Source: Anaerolinea sp. (lineage in GTDB: Bacteria; Chloroflexota; Anaerolineae; Anaerolineales; Villigracilaceae). Taken from it: 64,000 bases of DNA. Where the stretch lies: the NCBI GenBank assembly GCA_020723805.1, contig DYID01000008.1, forward strand, positions 65,044 to 129,043, written 5' to 3'. Position 1 is the first letter of the stretch; each line of letters starts with the position of its first letter. The position numbers and the translations under genes were made by a program. A model generated the notes under the pieces. That model saw only the letters and a program-made list of their open reading frames with translations, did no database searches and was not told the DNA's origin. This document shows positions 42,902 to 52,200 of the stretch, one piece after another.

Positions 42902-44176
42902 TTATTGTTGAATGGCTTGCTGGAGCTGCTCGAAGGAGGTCATCCAGGCGATGGTGTTGAGAAAGTCTGCCAGCGAGGCGCTTTGTTCGCGCAAGGCGCG
43001 CACGGCGGGACCGACCGGGTCCTCGCCCGCCGCGCCGCCGGGCTGGTCGGCGTAGGCGCCGTGAAAGGCGAAGTATGCCTGATTGAGTTTGCGGATGAGG
43101 TAGCCGTTTTGCCAGAAGACCTGACGGCGCGCTTCCATGTACGCCTCGGCTTCCTCGATTTTTCCCTCCGCTAGGAGTTTATCTACGGTGACGCGCGTTT
43201 CGCGCATCTCGGCGCGGAAGTCGAAGGCGGGAGGGTCGTTGAGAAGGCTGGAGGGTGGAATCTGCTCATCGAGGGCGACCAGGCTGAAGTCGGGGTTGGA
43301 GGCGAGGAGTTCGGGGTAGTAGGTTTGCATGAGGAGATGTCCCACCTCGTCGCCGACGATGTTCGCGGTGGTCTCGTTCATGGTGCGGAGTTCGGGGGTG
43401 GTGCTGTAGTTGAGTCCGAGCGGGCGCAGATTGAGGTAGTTGTGCGTCCACTCGTGGGCGACGGTGTTGAGCATCCAGGACAGGTCGGTGGTTTCCATAA
43501 CCATGGTGGGATACACGCCGACGCCGCCGACAGGCACGACGAGGGTGGAGACGTTGAGGGAATGCGCCACTTGGTCTTCGAGCGCGATTTGTTCGTCGAG
43601 GGTGAGGGTGGGGAGGAGGGAGATGTTGGCGATTTGGACGATTTCTTCGCGCTTGGAGACGATGAGCGCGAGCGGCGTGGGAGAATTGTGGTAGAGCACG
43701 GGCGGAATCGGCTGACCCAGCGTGGTGAGACCGAGCCGGGCAAGCGTTTCGCTGACCTGATTTTGCAGGATGGCTTCGGCAAAGGGCGCGAGTTGTTTTT
43801 GGCGGGCAAGGAGTTGATCGCGTTGGTCGCGCAGGAAGGCGCTGGCGGTTTCCTTGTCGGTGGTTTGCGGGTCGGCATAGATTTGCTCGATGCGGCGCTC
43901 GGTCTGCATGATGTGGGCGGTGACGCGCAGGTATTCGAAGACGATTTCTTTGGCTGTGCCGCGCTCGAAGATGAAAGGGGAATGGAGGGAGGCTTGTTCG
44001 AGTTTGAGCCAGAGGGCATCCTGCACCCAGTTGGGGTAGTCGAATTCGATGTCGCGGGTGTAGAAGCGGGTGCGGTCGGCGCTGTCGGTGAAGCGCGGTG
44101 TGTCGCTTGTGCCGGCAATGAAGAGCAGGATGAACACGCTGAGGAGGTCGAGGACTCGTCCGATTTGGTATCGCAT
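42902..44176 (-). CDS. Membrane-anchored HExxH metallopeptidase (family not recognised)
   Basis: 424 residues. One N-terminal hydrophobic helix, a long helical region (about 60-170), and a zinc motif VAHEWTHNYLN near residue 245, with MNETTANIVGDEVGH about 30 residues later, giving the third ligand Glu. Zincin-type peptidase by motif. TATAAT on the minus strand at 44184-44189 ends 7 nt before ATG 44176, so the start is leaderless and the longer frame is excluded. It is the first gene of an operon with the cyclophilin and the PrsW protease, suggesting a role in envelope protein turnover. Confidence 0.8.
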   Translation of the reverse strand: MRYQIGRVLDLLSVFILLFIAGTSDTPRFTDSADRTRFYTRDIEFDYPNWVQDALWLKLEQASLHSPFIFERGTAKEIVFEYLRVTAHIMQTERRIEQIYADPQTTDKETASAFLRDQRDQLLARQKQLAPFAEAILQNQVSETLARLGLTTLGQPIPPVLYHNSPTPLALIVSKREEIVQIANISLLPTLTLDEQIALEDQVAHSLNVSTLVVPVGGVGVYPTMVMETTDLSWMLNTVAHEWTHNYLNLRPLGLNYSTTPELRTMNETTANIVGDEVGHLLMQTYYPELLASNPDFSLVALDEQIPPSSLLNDPPAFDFRAEMRETRVTVDKLLAEGKIEEAEAYMEARRQVFWQNGYLIRKLNQAYFAFHGAYADQPGGAAGEDPVGPAVRALREQSASLADFLNTIAWMTSFEQLQQAIQQ

Positions 44177-44183
44177 GGCGGGA

Positions 44184-44189
44184 ATTATA
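44184..44189 (-). promoter_or_regulatory. -10 box (TATAAT) of the envelope operon
   Basis: Minus strand, 7 nt before ATG 44176, consistent with a leaderless mRNA. Confidence 0.6.
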
Positions 44190-44225
44190 CCCGTGCGGCA
44201 GTCGCCTGTCCTTTCAGCCACTTTC

Positions 44226-44343
44226 GAGAGTGTCTAAAAGAATGGGCTAAAGATTTTTCTGCCACAGAGCTCACAGAGATCTCTGAGAAAAATCTCAAAA
44301 TCTCTGCGCTCTCTGTGGCTAAGCCCACGACATTGGACACTCC
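44226..44343. mobile_element. 118-bp MITE, copy 2
   Basis: Near-identical to 1887-2004 in reverse orientation (ends GAGAGTGTC and GACACTCC; interior GCTCACAGAGATCTCTGAG). It is flanked by the 8-bp direct repeat CCACTTTC (44218-44225 and 44344-44351). Confidence 0.85.
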
Positions 44344-44558
44344 CCACTTTCCATGAATTTCAAATGAGGAAAATTGTCACAAGTTGCCGAAGGGGGTAAA
44401 ATGAATGTCGTATGGCACGTCAACGGAACGGTTGCCCGCGGCGACCGTTTTTATGTGTGTGTTGAAAATGTCACACCTGCACTTGCACACAGGTGCAAGT
44501 TGCGAGGAGGGCGAAGCCCGACGAAGCACTCTCAGCCGCTAACGACGATAGTCTTATT

Positions 44559-45314
44559 ATGAATTCCAATCCTTCATCCCAGCCCATCATCGAACTGCGC
44601 GACGTGGTGAAAGTGTATTCCACGGCGGCGGGCGACTTTCCCGCGCTCAAAGGAATCAACCTGCAGGTGAGGGCGGGGGAATTTCTTGGCATCATCGGCA
44701 AGTCGGGGGCGGGCAAGTCCACCCTGCTCAACATGATTACCGGCGTGGATCATCTTACGGAGGGCGAAGTCCTCGTTCATGCGGACGGTTCGTCTGTTTC
44801 GGTGCATAGGATGAAAGAGGACGAAATCGCCTTCTGGCGCGGGCGGACGATGGGCGTTGTCTTCCAATCCTTTCAATTGCTCCCCATGCTCACCCTGGTC
44901 GAAAACATCACCCTGCCCATGGATTTGTGCGGCAACTTTCATCCCAAACGTTCCCGCGAGCGCGCGCTCGAACTGCTCCGCCTCATGGAAATCGAAGAAC
45001 ATGCCGATAAATTTCCATCTCTCATCTCCGGCGGACAGCAGCAGCGCGTCGCCATTGCCCGCGCGCTGGCAAACGACCCGCCCATCCTCATCGCCGACGA
45101 GCCGACGGGCAGTCTCGATTCGGTGACGGCGGATCACATCTTCGAACTCTTCCAGCGCCTCGTCGAGGAGCAGGGCAAGACCATCGTCATGGTGACGCAC
45201 GACCAGTCGCTGGCGCCGCGCTTCTCGCGCACCTTGCGGATTACGGATGGGGAGTTGGATCAGGCTGATTTGGCGGAAGCCGACCTCAGGTCCGGCGGGA
45301 GGCGAAAGAAATGA
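44559..45314 (+). CDS. ABC transporter ATP-binding protein (MacB/LolD type)
   Basis: 251 residues. Walker [10 protein letters not shown], signature [16 protein letters not shown], Walker [14 protein letters not shown]. This type works with FtsX/MacB permeases. It is followed at once by a second ATPase, a MacB-like permease and an HlyD-like adaptor, so the four genes form an efflux or lipoprotein-handling system. ATG 44559 is preferred because the frame upstream is not conserved; no clear Shine-Dalgarno sequence is seen. Confidence 0.9.
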   Translation: MNSNPSSQPIIELRDVVKVYSTAAGDFPALKGINLQVRAGEFLGIIGKSGAGKSTLLNMITGVDHLTEGEVLVHADGSSVSVHRMKEDEIAFWRGRTMGVVFQSFQLLPMLTLVENITLPMDLCGNFHPKRSRERALELLRLMEIEEHADKFPSLISGGQQQRVAIARALANDPPILIADEPTGSLDSVTADHIFELFQRLVEEQGKTIVMVTHDQSLAPRFSRTLRITDGELDQADLAEADLRSGGRRKK

Positions 45315-45372
45315 GTCCGCGTCGTTCCTCGCCTCAGCCTGTTTCCGTCCAACATGCCATGACCTCCGCTGA

Positions 45373-45410
45373 CCTCACCCCCGTCCCCTCCCCTGAAAGG
45401 CGAGGGGAGT
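45373..45410. repeat. Single copy of the CCCCTNCCC palindromic repeat
   Basis: CTCACCCCCGTCCCCTCCCC, centre TGAAAGG, then CGAGGGGAG; the same type as the arrays near the DUF559 gene. It supplies the ribosome-binding GGGGAG for the ATPase gene at 45413. Confidence 0.65.
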
Positions 45411-45412
45411 CA

Positions 45413-46534
45413 ATGATTGACATGCACGGCGTCGTCAAGACGTTCAAGAGCGCGGCGGGCGAGTTCACCGTCCTCAAAGGCATTGACCTGACCATCTACC
45501 GCGGCGAGTTCGTTTCGATTGTCGGCAAGTCGGGGAGCGGCAAGTCCACGCTGTTGAACATGATCACAGGCATTGACCACCCAACGGCGGGGCGCGTGGT
45601 CATCGGCGGCACGGATATTTATACCGGCGTGACGGAAAGCCAGCGTTCGAAATGGCGCGGGCGCAACTTGGGCATTGTCTTCCAGTTCTTCCAGTTGATG
45701 CCCATGCTGACCCTGCTCGAAAACGTGATGCTCCCGATGGATTACGCCGAGATGTACGATTTCGACGAACGCCCCAAACGCGCCATGGAACTGCTCGAAC
45801 TGGTGGGGCTGGAGAAGTTTGCAAACAAACTGCCCGTGCTGGTTTCGACGGGACAGCAGCAACTGGCGGCAATCGCCCGCGCCCTTGCCTGCGACCCGCC
45901 TCTGCTTGTCGCCGACGAACCGACCGGCAACCTCGACACGAAGTCGGCGGATGTCATCATTGACCTGTTCGAGGAACTCTCGCGGCGCGGCAAGACGATT
46001 GTGATGGTGACGCACGATCCCTCACTGACCTCGCGTACCACGCGCAACATCATCATCTCGGACGGAGAGTTGATCAACGAGACGGTTGCAAAGGCGCTGC
46101 CCTGGCTCAGGCACCGCCACATGCTGGAATTTAGCAAACTGGTGCAGACGGAGATTTATCCGCCCAAAGCCACCATCATTTCGCGCGATGAGCACGTGGA
46201 AAAGTTCTTCATGATTCACAAAGGCGAAGTGGAAGTGGTGCTGTTCGACCGCAAACACGGCGAGACCATCATCTCGCGCCTCAAGCCCGGCGAGTTCTTC
46301 GGCGAAATCGAGTTGATACGCGGCGGAAAGTCCATTGCCAACGTGCGCGCTGGTGCGAATGCTCCCGTCGAGGTGTTGACCATCCGGCGTGAAGATTTTC
46401 AGCGCGTGATGGAGCAATCTCCCATCACGGCGGAAGCGCTGGCAAAAATTGTGCAGGAGCGCTTGAAGGAACACCGCGCGGCAGACAGCCGCTCCGGGCG
46501 CGGTCTGTTCTCCTTCTTCCGCCGACGACCATAA
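45413..46534 (+). CDS. ABC ATPase fused to a cyclic-nucleotide-binding-like domain
   Basis: 373 residues. Residues 1-225 are a MacB/LolD-type ATPase (Walker A GKSGSGKST, LVSTGQQQLAAIARAL with the signature as STGQQQ, Walker B LLVADEPTGNLDT). Residues about 245-355 fold as a CRP-like cNMP-binding domain: ISRDEHVEKFFMIHKGEVEVV and GEFFGEIELIRGGKSIANV. The Arg that holds the cyclic phosphate in CRP (PRAA) is replaced (KSIA). GGGAG lies before ATG 45413; upstream codons are part of a CCCCTCCCC-type repeat and are not counted. Confidence 0.88.
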   Translation: MIDMHGVVKTFKSAAGEFTVLKGIDLTIYRGEFVSIVGKSGSGKSTLLNMITGIDHPTAGRVVIGGTDIYTGVTESQRSKWRGRNLGIVFQFFQLMPMLTLLENVMLPMDYAEMYDFDERPKRAMELLELVGLEKFANKLPVLVSTGQQQLAAIARALACDPPLLVADEPTGNLDTKSADVIIDLFEELSRRGKTIVMVTHDPSLTSRTTRNIIISDGELINETVAKALPWLRHRHMLEFSKLVQTEIYPPKATIISRDEHVEKFFMIHKGEVEVVLFDRKHGETIISRLKPGEFFGEIELIRGGKSIANVRAGANAPVEVLTIRREDFQRVMEQSPITAEALAKIVQERLKEHRAADSRSGRGLFSFFRRRP

Positions 46535-46592
46535 ATCCAAAATCTATAATCGCAAATCTACAATCGCAAATCTAAAATCGTAAATCGTAAAT
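46535..46592. repeat. AAATC short repeat
   Basis: Repeats of CAAATCTA/AAATCGT units fill the 60 nt between the ATPase-CNBD gene and the permease gene. Confidence 0.6.
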
Positions 46593-46595
46593 CCC

Positions 46596-49025
46596 ATGAG
46601 ACCTCGCTGGCGAAAAGTATTGCACGACCTGCTCGACAACAAAGGGCGCACCCTGCTGGTGGTTTTTTCCATCGCGGTGGGCGTGTTTTCCATTGGCGTC
46701 ATCGCAGGCGCGTATCAAATCATCTCGAACGACATGAGCGCCTCGTTTGCGGCGAATCAGCCCGCCAACATCGAACTGCGCATGACGAATTTCGACGACG
46801 CCATTTTGTCGTCCATTCGCAATCACAGGGACGTGGCGGACGCCGAGGCGCGGCGCGTCTTCAACATGCGCGTGCGCGTGCCAGGCACCGAAAAATGGAC
46901 CGCGCTCGACATGGTTGCCTTCGAGAGTTTCGAAGACAACACCATCAATCTGCTCAATCCCCTCGAGGGGAAGACCGCTCCCGCCAAACGCGAAGTCCTG
47001 CTGGAAAAAGATGCGCTTCGTGACCTCGACGTGAGCGTGGGAGGTCTGCTCGAATTTCAACTCCCCGACGGCTCCACCAAAACCCTGACCGTCGCCGGCA
47101 TTGTGCAGGATACAGCCGCCGGCGCAGGCGACTTTCTCGCCTCGCCGTTCGGTTACATCACCACCGACACCCTGCAATACCTCGGACAGCCGAAACTCTA
47201 CAACCGCATGTTGATTCGCGTGGCAGGCGACGGCGACGACCCGCACTACATCCGTGAAGTGGGCGCGGAGTTGAAGGACAAAATCGAGAAATCGGGCGGG
47301 GTGGTCATCCGCTCGCGCTTTGCAGAAACGCACAAGCATCCGCTTGCCAGCACGGTCAACGCGATTTTGGGCATTCTGCTGGCGCTGGGCATCCTCATCG
47401 TCTTCCTCTCCAGTTCGCTGATTTCGAACACATTGAGCGCCCTGCTCAACCAGCACCTCCGTCACATCGGCGTGATGAAACTGGTCGGCGGGCAGAGGCG
47501 TCAGGTGTTCGAGATGTACATCACGCTCATCATGGCGTTTGGCGTCCTGGCTTTGCTGATTGCCGTGCCGTTCGGCGGAATTGGCGCGTATCAACTGGCA
47601 TCCTTCATTGCCAGTCAGTTGGATTTCAACCTGCTGGGATACCGCCTCCTGCCCCTGCCGTTCTTCATTCAGGTCGTGGTGGGACTGCTCGTCCCGTTGA
47701 TTGCGGGGCTTGCGCCGGTGGTCAACGGCTCGCGCATCACCGTGCTGCGCGCTCTCAGCGGAGATGCGGCTGAGGAGCAGATTCAATTCAAAGACGGAGA
47801 GATGCGTCTCTCGTGGTTCGATTGGGCGCAGGTCAAAGTGACGCGTCTGTTGGCGGCGCGCGGCATCCACATCCCGCGTCCGTTCATCATCTCGCTCAGG
47901 AACACGTTCCGCCGCAAGAGCCGCCTCGCGTTGACGCTGTTTACGCTAACGATGGGTGGAGCGATTTTCATCGCCGTCTTCAACGTGCGCGTGACCCTGC
48001 ACGACTACATCGGGCAGATTGGCAAATACTTCCGCGCCGACGTGACGCTCGATTTCGACCAGCCCTATCGCGTGCAGGAGGTCGAGCGCGTGGTGGGGAG
48101 CGTGGCTGGAGTGGTACAGGTGGAGGGCTGGCAGTTTGTCAGCGGCGAACTGCTGGATGAACAGGACCGCGTCATCGAAAACCTCACCTTGCTGGCGCCG
48201 CCCGGCGACAGCCATCTGGTTCAACCTATCCTTGTGGAGGGACGCTGGATCCGCCCCGACGATGTCCGCAAGATGGCGGTGAGCGAGGGCTTGCGTAAAA
48301 TGTTCCCTGGCTTGCAGGCGGGCGACTTCGTCACTTTGCGCATCAACGGGCGCGACGAAGCCTGGCAGGTGGTGGGTCTTTTCAAGTTCGTAGATCAGGA
48401 AGGACTCATCGGGTACGCGCCCTTCGAATACATCTCGGTGATGAACAAACAGGCGAACCGCTCCTTCTCCTACCGCGTGGTGACCGAACGCCACGACCGC
48501 GCCTATCAAGACGCCAAAGCCGAAGAGTTGGACAAGTACCTGCGCGACCAGGGCTTCAAAGTTCGTGTTGCCCAGGCAGGCAGCGCCTCGCTGGATGTGG
48601 CGGTGGAAAGCCTCGACATTCTCGTGACGTTCCTGCTCATCATGGCAATCCTGACCGCCATCGTCGGCTCGATGGGCTTGACCGGCACGATGGGCATGAA
48701 CGTGCTGGAGCGCACGCGTGAAATCGGCATCACCCGCGCCATTGGCGCCGACGACCGCGCTGTCATGCGGACGGTCATTGCCGAGGGCGTGGTCATCGGC
48801 ATGATTTCGTTTGCGCTGGCAATTGTCCTGTCCATTCCGTTCACCTACGGGCTTTCATACATCGTCAGCCTGGCGGTGTTCCAAACCCCAATCGCCGTCG
48901 TCTTCACTTACATGGGCTATGCCATCTGGCTCGGCTTAGTGCTGGTTTTGTCTGCTGTGGCAAGCGTCCTGCCTGCCCGCAATGCCGCACGATTGACAAT
49001 TCGTGAAGTGCTGGCGTATGAGTAA
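46596..49025 (+). CDS. MacB/FtsX-type ABC transporter permease
   Basis: 809 residues. Two copies of the MacB plan: an N-terminal helix with periplasmic core domain (about 20-235), three helices (about 255-385), a second core (about 430-650) and three helices (about 665-800). The ends of the helices show GxxRRQVFEMYIT and TREIGITRAIGADDR, typical of FtsX domains. It uses one or both ATPases upstream to drive export from the outer leaflet, mechanotransmission style. Confidence 0.9.
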   Translation: MRPRWRKVLHDLLDNKGRTLLVVFSIAVGVFSIGVIAGAYQIISNDMSASFAANQPANIELRMTNFDDAILSSIRNHRDVADAEARRVFNMRVRVPGTEKWTALDMVAFESFEDNTINLLNPLEGKTAPAKREVLLEKDALRDLDVSVGGLLEFQLPDGSTKTLTVAGIVQDTAAGAGDFLASPFGYITTDTLQYLGQPKLYNRMLIRVAGDGDDPHYIREVGAELKDKIEKSGGVVIRSRFAETHKHPLASTVNAILGILLALGILIVFLSSSLISNTLSALLNQHLRHIGVMKLVGGQRRQVFEMYITLIMAFGVLALLIAVPFGGIGAYQLASFIASQLDFNLLGYRLLPLPFFIQVVVGLLVPLIAGLAPVVNGSRITVLRALSGDAAEEQIQFKDGEMRLSWFDWAQVKVTRLLAARGIHIPRPFIISLRNTFRRKSRLALTLFTLTMGGAIFIAVFNVRVTLHDYIGQIGKYFRADVTLDFDQPYRVQEVERVVGSVAGVVQVEGWQFVSGELLDEQDRVIENLTLLAPPGDSHLVQPILVEGRWIRPDDVRKMAVSEGLRKMFPGLQAGDFVTLRINGRDEAWQVVGLFKFVDQEGLIGYAPFEYISVMNKQANRSFSYRVVTERHDRAYQDAKAEELDKYLRDQGFKVRVAQAGSASLDVAVESLDILVTFLLIMAILTAIVGSMGLTGTMGMNVLERTREIGITRAIGADDRAVMRTVIAEGVVIGMISFALAIVLSIPFTYGLSYIVSLAVFQTPIAVVFTYMGYAIWLGLVLVLSAVASVLPARNAARLTIREVLAYE

Positions 49026-49029
49026 ATTT

Positions 49030-49080
49030 CCCTCACCCCAACCCCTCTCCCATTTTGGGAGAGAGGCAAGGGGAGAGGGC
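49030..49080. repeat. CCCCTNTCCC palindromic repeat
   Basis: CCTCACCCCAACCCCTCTCC against GAGAGGCAAGGGGAGAGGGC around an ATTTTGG centre, in the gap before the adaptor gene. Confidence 0.65.
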
Positions 49081-49093
49081 AAAGGAACAAACT

Positions 49094-50266
49094 ATGAATA
49101 AAACAACAAACAAACTGACCCTCCTGCTCCTCGTCCTCGCGCTGGGACTGACCGCCTGCGCCAATAATCAGGCAGCCCCCGCGCAGGACAATCCCGCCTC
49201 CACCCCTGCCGCTTCGTCGAGCGCGGTAGTGGCGGAGGGACACCTCAAACCCGTCCGTGCCTCCAGCCTGTCGTTTCAGGCGCGCGGAATTGTGGAACAA
49301 GTCAACGTGAAAATCGGCGACCAGGTCCGCAAGGGCGATGTGCTGGCGCGACTTTCCAACGCGGCGCAAGCCGAAGCGGGGCTTGCCGCGGCAAAACTGG
49401 AACTGCTCAACGCCCAGCAGTCTCTCGACGCGCTCGTCCGCAACGGCGATGCCAGCCGCGCCGCCGCCTGGGACGCCTACCAGAAAGCGCAGATCGCCCG
49501 CGCCGAAGCGCAAAAGAAATGGAACGACCTCAACCCGCGCGACATCCAGAAACGCATTGACGACCAGCAGGCGACGATCAACGAGCGCAAACAAGACTTG
49601 GAAGACGCTCAAACCGAATTCGACAAGTACAAAGACCTCGACCCCGACAACGCCAAGCGCAAAACCGCCGAAGACAACCTGCGCGCCGCCCAGCGGGATT
49701 ACGACAACGCCGTTGCCGAACTCGAAAAAATCCAGCGCGAACGCGACTCCGTCCGCGCCGCGCTCGACGCCGCCCTTGCCGCCGAAGCGGAGGCAAAATA
49801 CCAGTGGGAAATCTCCGCCGAAGGCGTGAACAAGGACCAACTTGCCCTCGCTGAAGCGCGTCTCGAAGCCGCCAAAGCGCAGGTCGCCGCGGCGGAAGCG
49901 GCGCTCGCCAACTACATCCTCACCGCGCCGTTCGACGGCGTCGTCATGGATGTGGCGGTCAGTGTGGGCGAGCAGGTCGGTCCCGAGGTCCGCGCCGTGA
50001 GCGTTGCCGACGCCTCCGCCTGGCTCATCGAAACCAGCGACATCACCGAGCTCGAAGTCGTGAACGTCGCCGTCGGTCAAGCCGTCACCTTCACGCCCGA
50101 CGCCCTCCCCGACCTCACCCTCAAAGGCGTCGTCACCGAAGTCAGCGGCGCGTCCTACGTTCAAAGCGGCGACGTGATTTACACCGTCTATATTCAGGTG
50201 AACGAAACCGACCCGCGCCTCAAATGGGGCATGACCGTCGAGGTGACCTTCGAACCTCTTGAATAG
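49094..50266 (+). CDS. HlyD/MacA-type efflux adaptor lipoprotein
   Basis: 390 residues. Lipobox LGLTAC (Cys19), then a biotinyl-lipoyl-like half ([24 protein letters not shown]), a long alpha-helical hairpin (about 100-270, with heptads of Ala/Glu/Lys), the second lipoyl half ([20 protein letters not shown]) and beta-barrel/proximal domains. AAAGGAAC precedes ATG 49094. It completes the MacB-like system and a terminator follows about 125 nt later. Confidence 0.92.
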   Translation: MNKTTNKLTLLLLVLALGLTACANNQAAPAQDNPASTPAASSSAVVAEGHLKPVRASSLSFQARGIVEQVNVKIGDQVRKGDVLARLSNAAQAEAGLAAAKLELLNAQQSLDALVRNGDASRAAAWDAYQKAQIARAEAQKKWNDLNPRDIQKRIDDQQATINERKQDLEDAQTEFDKYKDLDPDNAKRKTAEDNLRAAQRDYDNAVAELEKIQRERDSVRAALDAALAAEAEAKYQWEISAEGVNKDQLALAEARLEAAKAQVAAAEAALANYILTAPFDGVVMDVAVSVGEQVGPEVRAVSVADASAWLIETSDITELEVVNVAVGQAVTFTPDALPDLTLKGVVTEVSGASYVQSGDVIYTVYIQVNETDPRLKWGMTVEVTFEPLE

Positions 50267-50280
50267 ATTTGCGCAGTGGT

Positions 50281-50345
50281 GCGAGATTTATCTCGTATTG
50301 ATGGGCGGGATGGAACCCCGTGATAAACAATGTGCCGCATTGCGA
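50281..50345. repeat. Degenerate family H hairpin fragment
   Basis: GCGAGATTTATCTCGTA and GGGCGGGATGG...ACAATGTGCCGC resemble the interior of the element at 22410-22548. Confidence 0.4.
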
Positions 50346-50391
50346 ATAAAGTGCATAGCGTTAGCGAAAATAATTGACTTGGATACACAAC

Positions 50392-50424
50392 GGGGACGGC
50401 TGACAGGGTCGTCCCCTTTTTTTT
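50392..50424 (+). terminator. Intrinsic terminator of the efflux operon
   Basis: GGGGACG (50392-50398) pairs with CGTCCCC (50410-50416), followed by eight T. Confidence 0.9.
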
Positions 50425-50476
50425 CTTTGGATGAAACCCCGCTTCTCCCTCACCGACGCCTGCCTCTGCCCATCTG

Positions 50477-50572
50477 CTTTTCCTCCCCTCCACTTTCTCT
50501 CCTCCACTTTCTCCCCTCCCACTTTCCTCTTTCTTTCCTCCTCCCTCCCTTATCCTTTATAATCCTCCCCAT
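50477..50572 (+). other. G-free polypyrimidine tract before ruvB
   Basis: 96 nt of the plus strand contain no G and few A, with imperfect CTCCACTTTCT repeats. The -10 box TATAAT (50558-50563) lies at its end. It holds no gene. Confidence 0.75.
50558..50563 (+). promoter_or_regulatory. -10 box (TATAAT) of ruvB, leaderless
   Basis: It ends 7 nt before ATG 50571. Confidence 0.65.
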
Positions 50573-51590
50573 GCCAACCCCTCGACCCCTCGACCCCGAA
50601 TCCAAACCCGACGACCGCGTGGACAACGCCCTGCGCCCGCAAAAACTCGCCGACCTCATCGGTCAGGATCAGGTGAAGGAGAATCTCTCCATCCTGATTT
50701 CCGCCGCGAAGAAACGCGGCGAGGCGCTCGATCACGTCCTCTTTTACGGACCGCCCGGCTTGGGCAAGACCACCCTCGCGCATGTCGTCGCCAACGAGAT
50801 GGGCGTCAACGTCAAAGTCACGGCGGGACCCGCCATCGAGCGCGCCGGCGACCTCGCCGCCATCCTCACCAACCTCCGTCAGGGCGACGTGCTGTTCATT
50901 GACGAAATTCACCGCCTCGGACGGGCTGTGGAGGAAGTGCTTTACCCCGCGATGGAGGATTTCTCGCTCGACATCGTCATCGGCAAGGGACCCTCGGCGC
51001 GATCCATCCGCCTGAAATTGCCGCGCTTCACCGTGGTCGGCGCGACGACGCGGCTGGCGCTGGTCACGGCTCCGCTACGGGCGCGCTTCGGTGCGGTCTA
51101 TCGTTTGGACTACTACGACCTCGAAGCCATGCGTCAGATCGTGAGAAGGGCGGCGGGGATGCTCAAAGTCCAAGCGGATGAATCAGGCATCGGCGAGGTG
51201 GCGAGGCGCGCGCGCGGGACTCCGCGCATTGCCCTGCGTCTCCTGCGCCGCGTCCGCGATTATGCCCAGGTCCGCGCCGATGGCGTCATCACGCAGGCGG
51301 TCGCGCGCGAAGCGTTGGATCTCCTGCAGGTGGACCCGCTCGGTCTCGACGACGTGGACCGCCGCGTCCTGCGCACCATCATCGAAAAATACAACGGCGG
51401 ACCCGTCGGCTTGAACACCATCGCCGCCTCCATCAGCGAGGAGCAGGATACCATCATGGACGTAGTCGAGCCGTATCTGCTGCAACTGGGTTTCCTCGAC
51501 CGCACCCCCCAGGGACGCGTGGCGACAAAATCCGCGTATGAGCATTTGGGGCTGGAGTGGAGGGAAGAGGGACAGGCAAGGTTGTTATAA
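50571..51590 (+). CDS. ruvB: Holliday junction branch migration helicase RuvB
   Basis: 339 residues. AAA+ motor with Walker [10 protein letters not shown], Walker [10 protein letters not shown], sensor 1 VGATTR and arginine finger region TAPLRARFG, then a C-terminal winged helix ([15 protein letters not shown]). It drives branch migration with RuvA, not encoded here. The start is leaderless by prediction. The order ruvB-DUF2905-queA is common. Confidence 0.96.
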   Translation: MPTPRPLDPESKPDDRVDNALRPQKLADLIGQDQVKENLSILISAAKKRGEALDHVLFYGPPGLGKTTLAHVVANEMGVNVKVTAGPAIERAGDLAAILTNLRQGDVLFIDEIHRLGRAVEEVLYPAMEDFSLDIVIGKGPSARSIRLKLPRFTVVGATTRLALVTAPLRARFGAVYRLDYYDLEAMRQIVRRAAGMLKVQADESGIGEVARRARGTPRIALRLLRRVRDYAQVRADGVITQAVAREALDLLQVDPLGLDDVDRRVLRTIIEKYNGGPVGLNTIAASISEEQDTIMDVVEPYLLQLGFLDRTPQGRVATKSAYEHLGLEWREEGQARLL

Positions 51591-51651
51591 GGTCAAAGGT
51601 CAAAAGTCGAAAGTCGAAAGTCGGTCTGACCTTTGACCTTCAACTTTCGAC
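51590..51651. repeat. GTCAAAAGTCGAAAG hairpin repeat, copy 2
   Basis: Arms GGTCAAAAGTCGAAAG and ACCTTCAACTTTCGAC can pair; it starts at the last base of ruvB. Copy 1 is at 31073-31127. Confidence 0.75.
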
Positions 51652-51661
51652 GGAGGTTTTC

Positions 51662-51889
51662 ATGGAATCCATTGCTCGCTACCTCATGATTGGAGGAATC
51701 ATCCTGTTTCTGGTAGGCGGCGGACTCTACCTCGCCGCGAAATTCAGCATCCCGCTGGGACGCCTGCCCGGTGACATCCGTATCGAGGGCGAGAACTTCC
51801 GCTTCTACTTTCCCCTCGCCACCAGCCTGCTCATTTCGCTGGTGTTGACGGTCATCTTGAACCTGATTGCGAGGCTGTGGAGGAAGTAG
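51662..51889 (+). CDS. DUF2905 family small membrane protein
   Basis: 75 residues, two hydrophobic helices (about 8-28 and 50-72) joined by IPLGRLPGDIRIEGENFRFYFP, the DUF2905 signature. The role is unknown; it is found next to ruvB and queA in many bacteria. ACGGAGG lies just before ATG 51662. Confidence 0.9.
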   Translation: MESIARYLMIGGIILFLVGGGLYLAAKFSIPLGRLPGDIRIEGENFRFYFPLATSLLISLVLTVILNLIARLWRK

Positions 51890-52031
51890 CTCCGGTCTTC
51901 AGACTTGCGCTGCGCGGCGGGTCATTCAACAGCATTCGCAGGGACGCCCCTTGCGCGGTTCGCGTCCATTGCGCTCCCGAATCCCTCTTCGACTTCATCG
52001 GTTTTCGTGTGTGCGTCTCTCCCATCTCGAC

Positions 52032-52075
52032 CTAACCCCCAGCCCCTTCCTTAAAAAGGGAAGGGGAACTTATCG
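52032..52075. repeat. CCCCTTCC palindromic repeat, single copy
   Basis: CCTAACCCCCAGCCCCTTCC, centre TTAAAAA, then GGGAAGGGGA: the DUF559-associated family. The rest of 51890-52124 shows no gene. Confidence 0.8.
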
Positions 52076-52124
52076 AAGAACAATCCTCCCGTGACCCGGA
52101 TGCCCCCGCCGCGGGATGTTTTTT

Positions 52125-52180
52125 GGGACGATCAGACTCCTGCCTATCCGACTATTCGACCATCAGACTATTCGACTCTC
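52125..52180. repeat. GACTATTC short repeat
   Basis: CCGACTATTCGACCATCAG and GACTATTCGACTC units, in the leader region before queA. Confidence 0.5.
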
Positions 52181-52184
52181 ATCG

Positions 52185-52193
52185 TGTTAAAAT
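52185..52193 (+). promoter_or_regulatory. Extended -10 (TGTTAAAAT) of queA, leaderless
   Basis: It ends 7 nt before GTG 52201; the spacing and CCTCCC sequence match those before ruvB. Confidence 0.55.
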
Positions 52194-52200
52194 CCTCCCT

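Noticed and set aside
44401-44562. Possible small protein MNVVWHVNG...
   Set aside because: No recognisable family, contains repeat-like CACCTGCACTTGCACACAGG palindrome, overlaps the next gene start; not supported enough.
45311-45412. Longer N-terminus for the ATPase-CNBD protein
   Set aside because: The extra codons are a palindromic dispersed repeat; a good ribosome-binding site precedes ATG 45413.
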